Shown here piece after piece: positions 57,969 through 64,000 of a stretch of 64,000 nucleotides of DNA. Position numbers and translations under genes: made by a program. The notes beneath the pieces were generated by a model, which saw nothing but the letters and a program-made list of their open reading frames with translations, did not search any database and had not been told where the DNA came from. The stretch comes from Methylohalomonas sp034521715 (GTDB taxonomy: Bacteria; Pseudomonadota; Gammaproteobacteria; Methylohalomonadales; Methylohalomonadaceae). How positions within the stretch are numbered: the stretch's first letter is position 1; every line of letters begins with the position of its first letter. The DNA lies in contig JAXHLY010000009.1 in assembly GCA_034521715.1 (NCBI GenBank), positions 136,542-200,541 of the forward strand, read 5' to 3'.

Positions 57969-59410
57969 GGCAGTTTCCGGCCGAGCCGCAGGAAGAAACT
58001 TGTCGCTACCAGCAGCGTGCCCAGGATCACTACCGCAGCGGCCACCGAGCCAGCCTGAGCCGTCGCGATCCACTCCGGCATGTATTCGGCGAACCGGCGC
58101 GGGATGCTCTGGTAGCCGCTATAGAGAAACACGCCCACGAGGGCCAGTCCGCCGAGCAGGAACAGCCAGAACCCGGCCCGCTCCCAGGTCCCGGTCCGTG
58201 CTGTCGCTGTTTCGTACCATGTGGATCATGAAACCGAACAGCATGGCCACCACGCCCAGAAGCAGATAGAAATGGAAATGGCCCGGTACCCAAAGGGTAT
58301 TGTGCATCACCGAGTTGACGACGATCGTGGCGTCGATAATCGCCGGGATGACGCCGGCCGCCCAGCCAAAGACGCCGAGAAACAGCAAGCCTGAGGCTAC
58401 ATCCCAGCGCACGCCGGCCCGCAGGACATTGGTGATCGCGCCGTGCGCAGTGACCAGCAGCACGGGCAGGCCACTGGTGTAGGAGATCACCTGGCCCGTT
58501 ACGTGCAGCCAGACGGGCTGGGCGAAGTCCATGAGCAGGTGGTGCGGGTACACGATCAGAACCATGATCGTGGAGGCAACCCAGCCGGCCACGAATACGC
58601 GGCTTATTTTCCACGGCCGGCCCGAGTAGACCGGCAGGATCTCGTAGACGCCGATGACCGCCATGTAGATGGTGGCGTTGATAAAGACATGACCGAAGAA
58701 ATAGATCAGGTTCTTGGCCAGCAGGGGGTCAACCGCGAAGGCCGGCTCGTAGAGATGGATCAGGCTCATCACCAGGATGACCGCCCCGCCGAGGATCCCC
58801 AGGGTATTGACGATGAGGACCATCGTGCTGGCGATGACCGCCGCCGGCGGCGGAACGTCTTCCCGGCCGAACAGGTGGGTGCAGCCCAGCTGGCGCGCAT
58901 CGAGCTGCCGTAGGCCCGTAGGCAGGGCCCGGGCGATATCCAGGTAAAGCACGAGGAAGCCGGTGCCAATCAGCAGCAGGCCCACGAAAAAGGCAGCGGC
59001 GGCGCCCTGGCTCCACTGGCCCATCGGGTGTTGCCGGCAGCGGGAAAAGAAAGGTCCAGGCGCCGGCGAACTGACCGAAGAAGACCGCGCCGAGAATGGC
59101 GATGGCACCGATCAGGAAAAAGCCCAGGTCGGCGAGGAAAATGCCGGTCGACAGGGCTACGTGCTGGCGCAGGCAGGCCCACATGATGGCGCTGCTTCCT
59201 ATGGCGGCGACTCCGACCATGCCGGCTCCATGGGCCGTCAATAGCTGGTAAAAGCCGGCCGGACCCACCAGGCCCCAGGCCGGCTTGTTCCAGGCGCATG
59301 AGCAGGCCAAAGACCATCATCAGCAGCAGGACCACGATGGCCGTGATCAGATAAGCATTGAGCGATAACTGCGCGCCCCGGGGTAATATGTCCTTGATAC
59401 CGTAATGCAT
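57965..59410 (-). CDS. Heme-copper oxidase subunit I (ba3-like), frameshifted
   Basis: About 480 residues, read across four frames. Key ligands are all seen: low-spin heme His in FYQLLTAHGAGMVG, the CuB region FFGHVFINATIYMAVIGVYE, the CuB His pair in VYPHHLLMD, and heme a3 His in GHFHFYLLLG. The C-terminal frame reads ERAGFWLFLLGGLALVGVFL to the TGA at 57965. ATG at 59410 has GGGAG upstream. Breaks near 59300, 59060 and 58200 look like indels. The CuB region and compact operon suggest the ba3-like (B-family) oxidases. Confidence 0.82.
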
Positions 59411-59437
59411 CGGTTTGTCTCCCGTTGGCTGGTGGTC

Positions 59438-59958
59438 CTATTCGGTGACCGTGATTTTCGCTTCCATCTTGTGGTGCGCTATCCCGCAATACTCCATGCA
59501 AAGGACGCGGTAGGTGCCGGGTTCCTCGAAGGTGTACTCCAGGGTATTGGTGTAGTCGGGCATGGCCTGGGTCTGGGCCAGCAGGGTCAGATCCGCGTCA
59601 TAAATCCCGAAGCCGTGATTGACGTCCTCGCTGGTTACCCGGAAACGGACGGTCGGCTTCAATCTCAGCCGGGCTCGATGTCCCATTGCCACATGCGCCC
59701 GGTTACCTCGACGATCTGCACGTTGCCATCGTCATGGGCGGTTGCGCCGTAAGGCAGCAACGTGAGCGTATAGAGCATGACAGGAGTCACGACTACGACG
59801 ATGATCCAGAATGCCCAGGTCCGTATGCGATAGGAGCGATTGACGAGTGTCCCGGCATCAGGGCTTTTCTGGTTTCGCAATGCCGTGACCGCGAATACCA
59901 CGCCGATCAGGCATACACCTCCGATCGTTAGTAACCATGCAGTAGTTTGTATTGTCAT
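59438..59958 (-). CDS. Cytochrome oxidase subunit II with CuA centre, frameshifted
   Basis: About 172 residues: two membrane segments (TIGGVCLIGVVFAVTAL and AFWIIVVVVTPVMLYTLTLL) and a periplasmic cupredoxin domain. CuA ligands are present: His in EDVNHGFGIYD, and C-x-E-x-C-x3-H-x2-M in CMEYCGIAHHKM. The frame breaks near 59680 between GRMWQWDIEP and TVRFRVTSED. ATG at 59958 (MTIQTTAWLLTIGG) follows a GGGGAAG. First gene of the oxidase operon. Confidence 0.82.
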
Positions 59959-60584
59959 GCTCTTCCCCTGATGTATTACCTGTTTTATGCGTTGTGTATC
60001 CGGACAGAGCCAGGAACTCAGGGTCTTCTTTGGCCGATACCACAATAGAGGCCATTTATATGGCCGAGGGTAAAGGCCTGTGAAACCCGCAACTTAAATA
60101 AGTATCTTACATGCCTGATTTAATCGTAAAGTCATTGGGTCGTGCGCATAAGCGAGGGGATTCACTGTTAACATTGGTTGTCGCGCAAGCGCGCCATCAC
60201 CGGACGGCATTCACCCCGGCCGTTGTGGTCGACATCCATGGATGGCCGCCGGTAGTCCGGTAATCCGTTAATGATGTCAGCCTGCGAAGCTGTCAGGGAG
60301 CGTGCGATCCGCACTGCAGAATAGCAGTGCTATGTTAATCATCTCCTGTTAACCACCAGTTGATCTGGTAACGAATGCATTTATTTATTATGAGTAATAG
60401 CCAGCACATGCAATAGGGAGTATTCTTAATACCTTGGCATTACCAGCGTAAGTCAATTGTTTTCAAATCAAATGTTGGTTTTGACGCAGATTGATCCGCG
60501 GAGTTTATTTAAATTGCACAAAATACTTATTTATAGAGGATATCTTTAAAATAAAATTACATATAACTGCATGATATAAAAGTT
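59959..60584. other. Intergenic region upstream of the oxidase operon
   Basis: No gene seen. It holds the promoter of the oxidase operon (minus strand) and becomes AT-rich before the IS30 copy at 60585. A CATCCATGGATGG partial dyad lies at 60233-60245. Confidence 0.45.
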
Positions 60585-61651
60585 GGTCTCTAGATTCTAA
60601 CGCAACAGTTCATCAAAGGCTTCGAATGGTGTCTGCGCAGTTCAAGTACTTTCGCGGTCTACCGTTCGAGCCGAGTCCTGGGCCTTACGGATTTGATACG
60701 CACTGACTTCATTGAAATCGGTTCCCTTGTGGAAAGTACTGGCGAATAAGGCCGTTGGTATTCTCATTGGTGCCGCGTTCCCAGGGACTTTGTGGATAGG
60801 CAAAGTAAACGGCCATCTGTGTATTGCGGGTGAATAAGCGATGTTCGGTCATCTCCTTGCCACGGTCATAGGTCAGCGACAGCTTCATCTGTTCGGCACA
60901 TGCTTGAGCTTGCGGGCAAACGCCTGGCGAACACTGGTGGCATCTCGCGCCGGCAGCCGCACCAGCAGCACCGGTGCGCGTCGTGCGTTCAACCAGCGTG
61001 CCCAGGCGCGGACTGATGACCACGACCCAGGATGATGTCGCCTTCCCAGTGACCCGGTATCGTCCGGTCAGCCACGCCAGCCAGGCCGCTCCTCGATGCC
61101 GATCATCTCAGGCGATCTGGCCGCGCCGGTCGGTCCCGGCGACTGCGCGGCAGTCGGTTTTTGCGATGCTGACGCAAATGGCTCAACAGCTCGCGGCGCA
61201 GCTCGCCACGCGGCAGTACGTACAGATAACTGTAGATGGTCTCGGCGCTCACCTGCAGACTGGCTCATGCGGATCATCTGCTCGCGCAGTTGACCGTCAT
61301 GAATCTGTTGCCGGCGACCACTGCCGGCGCAACAGACGGAATGCAGCGTGACGCAGCCGGCGGTCCACGGCCAGTCGCCGGGTTTGCGAAAACAGCGCCG
61401 GTGCGCCTTGCTTCTGGGCCGTGACCGCGCGGTAATAAAAGCCGGTGCGATTGCGCGCCAGTTCCCGGCTGATGGTCGAGGGACTGCGTCCCAGTTGGCC
61501 GGGCAATCGGCCGGATGCCCCAACCCTGGGCATGACGAATACTGAGTTCCTCGCGTTCGGCCAGGCTACATGCGTTGATAACCTTTTGACATGCAACACG
61601 ACTCCTGAATAATGGCTTCATTATTATCATCGTGTTGCGCTAGGAGAGACC
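60585..61651 (-). mobile_element. IS30-family insertion sequence, broken second copy
   Basis: Same family as the element at 40463, in reverse orientation. Its ends GGTCTCTAGATTCTAACGCA (60585) and the complement of GGTCTCTCCTAGCGCAACAC (to 61651) match, but the left end has lost four bases relative to the intact copy. Length 1,067 bp against 1,053 bp for the intact copy, reflecting small indels. Confidence 0.82.
60597..61592 (-). pseudogene. IS30-family transposase, frameshifted copy
   Basis: Closely related to the transposase at 40526-41503, but scattered over several frames: NAYFRQ-type C-terminal part ENTNGLIRQYFPQGNRF, middle LTYDRGKEMTEHRLFTRNTQ, N-terminal SLAEREELSIRHAQGWG. At least five indels. 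Inactive unless these are sequencing errors. Confidence 0.78.
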
Positions 61652-61798
61652 GCCTTATGAAATGTCGGTGGGTTTTGATGTCGATCTAGACCGCTTTTTC
61701 TTTGTATTTTAATCGTATCTTTTCTGCGAAGCGGTAGATGTATATAGGCATTTTGGGACTTAGCCTGTTATAGGGCTTAATAGAGACCTGTAAGCTTG

Positions 61799-62107
61799 TC
61801 ACCCTGTTTCCATCGCGGGAAGAACTGGGCAAGGCGTTGGGGGACACTTTGAATCATTATGTTTTATTGAATTATTCAAAAGACGCAGCTCATTCATGGC
61901 CCGGTAATGCGGGACTTTTTCTAAATCAACGCCTTTCCGGTTTTGGAGTTCTCGTTTTAATCTGTCGAAATTCCAGGCCCAGCTTTGCGCGGCAGGTCCG
62001 AATTCATGGACCAACATCTGTCCTGTTAATGTCTCAATAGCGCGGTAGGCGGCGATAATAAATTCGTCTGCGAGTTCGGAAATTGTCGCCAGCTCCGTGA
62101 TGTTCAT
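61799..62107 (-). CDS. HEPN-like protein fragment (tentative)
   Basis: 102 codons starting MNITELATISELADEFIIAA. Helical, with YRAMNELRLLNNSIKHNDSK, where R...N-x3-H resembles the Rx4-6H motif of HEPN ribonucleases and of HEPN-like hypothetical proteins. The last 15 codons look out of frame, so it is probably truncated or frameshifted. Directly downstream (minus strand) is only the IS30 copy. Confidence 0.4.
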   Translation of the reverse strand: MNITELATISELADEFIIAAYRAIETLTGQMLVHEFGPAAQSWAWNFDRLKRELQNRKGVDLEKVPHYRAMNELRLLNNSIKHNDSKCPPTPCPVLPAMETG

Positions 62108-62328
62108 CGGTCAGGATTTGCCTGCTGATCTTCCGGTAATTCATCGGCGCGTTGTTCTATGTGCAGGCTTCGTCTTTGACGGCCGGATTCCACAAGTTCA
62201 CGAATTGGTCTATATCATCAATAGCAATTCTTGCACGGCGTTGGAAGAGGCCACGGATGCGGGTTTGAGAAGGGAACGTTTCTTTTTTTGTGCCAGAATT
62301 TACGCCGTTCAGGAAATGTTTTAAAAAG
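62108..62328. other. Short intergenic spacer before tRNA-Leu
   Basis: No gene. A C-rich/T-rich stretch near 62275-62290 (on the minus strand AAAAAAAGA) follows the tRNA-Leu 3' end; no strong terminator hairpin was identified. Confidence 0.35.
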
Positions 62329-62415
62329 TGGTGCGGGTGGTCGGAGTCGAACCGACACCTCCTCGCGGAGAATGGCTTTTGAGTCTCGCGCGTCTACCAG
62401 TTCCGCCACACCCGC
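62329..62415 (-). tRNA. tRNA-Leu (anticodon CAA)
   Basis: On the minus strand GCGGGTG-TGGCGGAACTGG begins the molecule and pairs at the acceptor with CCCGC; the anticodon loop is CTCAAAA (CAA). It has a long class II variable arm (TTCTCCGCGAGGAG) and the T arm GGTTCGACTCC. The CCA is encoded. Length 87 nt. Confidence 0.93.
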
Positions 62416-62625
62416 AGCAAGAATGCGTATCTTACAAAGGCAATAGGCCTATTTCTATATTGAATGGGAATGAACCCTGTTCTAGCTACGCATAACCGCA
62501 AAGGTTGTACCGGCTGGTTATAGGGCGCTTATACAGCAGGAGAAGTTTCCCAACCTCGTCATTACGATTCACTTGAGCGATGCGTAATGACATGCTCGAT
62601 CAAAATTCCCCTCATACTGGCTTCG

Positions 62626-62717
62626 CAAACCGAACCGCGAAAATACCGAACAGAGAAACTGCCCTGACAACGCCCCGATGTTGCTCAGCAACGGCTCTCT
62701 GAATGCAAACCGTACCG
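62626..62717. repeat. Dispersed 92-bp repeat, copy 2
   Basis: Second copy of the repeat at 22110-22201, same orientation, CAAACCGAACCGCGAAAATA to CAAACCGTACCG. Lies between tRNA-Leu and tRNA-Ser. Confidence 0.75.
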
Positions 62718-62758
62718 CGAGTTCGTCCGAAAATGCCCACTAAGCGACTGATAGTAGG

Positions 62759-62795
62759 CGGGTTTCTACCGGCGGTACGGAAACCCGTTATTTCC
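62759..62795. terminator. Hairpin downstream of tRNA-Ser
   Basis: CGGGTTTC and GGAAACCCG pair across TACCGGCGGTA-type sequence that can itself pair, followed on the plus strand by TTATTT. It may terminate leftward or rightward transcripts; direction uncertain. Confidence 0.4.
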
Positions 62796-62819
62796 TCTAT
62801 AATCGATTGCTTACGTAGA

Positions 62820-62913
62820 TGGCGGAGAGGGGAGGGATTCGAACCCTCGGTACGCTCGCGCGTACGACGGTTTTCGAGACCGCCACCCCGTTCGACCGCT
62901 CCGGCACCTCTCC
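62820..62913 (-). tRNA. tRNA-Ser (anticodon CGA)
   Basis: The minus strand starts GGAGAGGTGCCGGAGCGGTC; acceptor GGAGAGG pairs with CCTCTCC; anticodon loop CTCGAAA (CGA). Long class II variable arm (GTACGCGCGAGCGTAC) and T arm GGGTTCGAATCCC. CCA is encoded. About 94 nt with CCA. Confidence 0.94.
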
Positions 62914-62987
62914 GAATGACTGCTCTGTTGGTTCAACGCCGCTGCGCGGCGTGTACAACGGTTCTGATTCGGCTACTTGCCTGTAGC

Positions 62988-63018
62988 CTCGCCCCTGCGG
63001 GGCGCACTGCGTGCGTCC
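62988..63018. repeat. 31-bp dispersed element, copy 2
   Basis: Identical to 26890-26920. Contains the GCCCC-TGC-GGGGC and GCAC-TGC-GTGC dyads. It lies about 75 bp upstream of the tRNA-Ser gene; 62914-63212 contains no protein gene. Confidence 0.7.
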
Positions 63019-63212
63019 AAATCGTCTGTCCTGACGATTTGTCGATTTCGCCGTGACCGCTCCGGCACCTTCCGGTGCTCGTCGTCGCTCGTGAAGCGTA
63101 TCCCGTAACTGCGAACCCGGTTTTCGAGGGAGCAGTAGCTTACGGGCCCGTCGGGTATCGCAAGGCCGAATTGGTAACCGGACGGGTGCCGTAACCATGT
63201 AAAATAGACCGA

Positions 63213-64000
63213 ATGTGTCCGCTTCCACGTCTGCTTCTGACCATCCATCTGTTCCTGTTGTTTCTGACAGGCTGCGCCGAGCAACGCAGCCACCTGGAAC
63301 AGGTGCAGGAGGATGGCGTATTGCATGTACTCAGCCGTAACAGCCCGACGACCTATTATATCGGTGCCGACGGCCCGGCCGGGGTGGAATATGAACTCGC
63401 GGCCGGGTTTGCCGATTACCTCGGGGTGAAACTGGAGATCGTCCTGCCGCTGCCAGATAGCGACGTATTACCCCATGGTCAGACGCAGCCATACCCAGCC
63501 TGGCCGCCAGGCCTCGCCGTCACTGACGCGCGCCGCCGCGAGGTACGCTTCAGCGTCCCCTATCTGCAGGTCCGCCAGCAACTGGTTTACCGGCACGGTA
63601 GCGACAGGCCGGAGGATATGCAGTCGCTCAATGGCAGTCTCGGTGTCGTCGCTGACGGCGGTCACGAGGAGCTGTTGAGCGAACTGGCCGGGCAGCATGC
63701 CAGTCTTGATGGACCGCCTATCCGCACAGAGACGCAGCGCGAACTGCTGGGAGTGATCAGCGCCGGAGAACTGGACTACGCCGTTGTGGATTGAAACAGT
63801 TCAGCCACGCCCGGCGTTATTACCCGATACCGCCGTCGCTTTCAAATCCGCCCCGGTGAACTGGATGTTGCCTGGGCATTCAGCAGACAGACCGATATGT
63901 CGCTTTACCTGGCCGCTAACCAGAATTTCAACAAGCTGCAGCGCGATGGTGAACTGGAACAGCTGCTCGGACGCTACTATGCCCATGTCCGTAGCGATCG
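63213..64000 (+). CDS. mltF: Membrane-bound lytic murein transglycosylase F, partial and frameshifted
   Basis: Lipoprotein (LLFLTGCAEQRS) with a solute-binding-3-like N-terminal domain: GVLHVLSRNSPTTYYIGADG, GVEYELAAGFADYLGVKLEI, VRFSVPYLQVRQQLVYR, ETQRELLGVISAGELDYAVV. MltF has this binding-protein domain ahead of its lytic transglycosylase domain. A frameshift near 63790 is followed by ARRYYPDTAVAF-like and ELDVAWAFSRQTDMSLYLAA, RDGELEQLLGRYYAHV, and then the window ends before the catalytic domain. Start at 63213 has a weak ribosome binding site. Confidence 0.85.

Overview
The window looks like a draft-quality chromosome segment of a Chromatiales-like gammaproteobacterium (purple-sulfur or sulfur-oxidiser type). 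Pointers are a two-subunit class III PHA synthase (PhaE then PhaC), a phasin, malate synthase and acetyl-CoA synthetase in one cluster, Gammaproteobacteria-type housekeeping proteins, and tRNA-Leu(CAA) and tRNA-Ser(CGA). Many otherwise well conserved genes carry isolated one-base frameshifts, often in homopolymers, so much of the apparent gene breakage is probably consensus error rather than biology.

Layout. 1-7.0 kb (minus strand): acetate and storage-carbon metabolism (phaC, phaE, aceB, phasin, ppa, acs). 7.0-7.5 kb: a sigma-54 promoter, TGTTGC-type inverted repeats and a structured, terminator-ended leader or small RNA, between acs and a sigma-54 activator gene. 7.5-11.9 kb: sigma-54 activator, ParA-like ATPase and CYTH/CHAD protein, probably one operon. 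12.4-18.4 kb: an AddAB/RecB-like helicase-nuclease pair. 18.7-22.1 kb: egtD, endonuclease I and a succinate-semialdehyde dehydrogenase. 22.1-28.3 kb: repeat-rich accessory sequence with an EAL phosphodiesterase, small membrane or lipoproteins, palindromes, dispersed repeats and gene remnants.

28.5-38 kb is visibly AT-rich and holds a phosphorus-related set: LuxR-type response regulator, PhnD-like binding protein and hybrid histidine kinase in one operon, then a PafA-like phosphatase and an OprP/OprO-like porin, plus two unknown exported proteins divergent from the porin. 38-44.3 kb: zinc-related small protein and TonB receptor (ZnuD-like), an intact IS30 element, a MITE-like repeat, then cupin, ZIP transporter, rhodanese and TauE/SafE genes.

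44.7-55.2 kb is a defence and mobile-element zone: a three-gene nuclease/helicase operon (PD-ExK protein, NERD-UvrD helicase, Cas4-like DUF2779 protein), an Mrr-like restriction enzyme divergent from an XRE regulator, a candidate structured RNA, a ParB-fused DNA methyltransferase with a DUF5681 gene (phage packaging context), and a decaying IS30-type element. 55.6-60 kb: a flavin-binding protein and a compact heme-copper oxidase operon (coxB, coxA, SCO, membrane protein). 60.6-64 kb: a broken second IS30 copy, a HEPN-like fragment, tRNA-Leu, tRNA-Ser and the start of mltF. A partial copy of the tRNA-Ser 3' end near 26.85 kb, with a shared 31-bp element, raises the possibility that 27-62.8 kb is an integrated island, although no integrase is visible.
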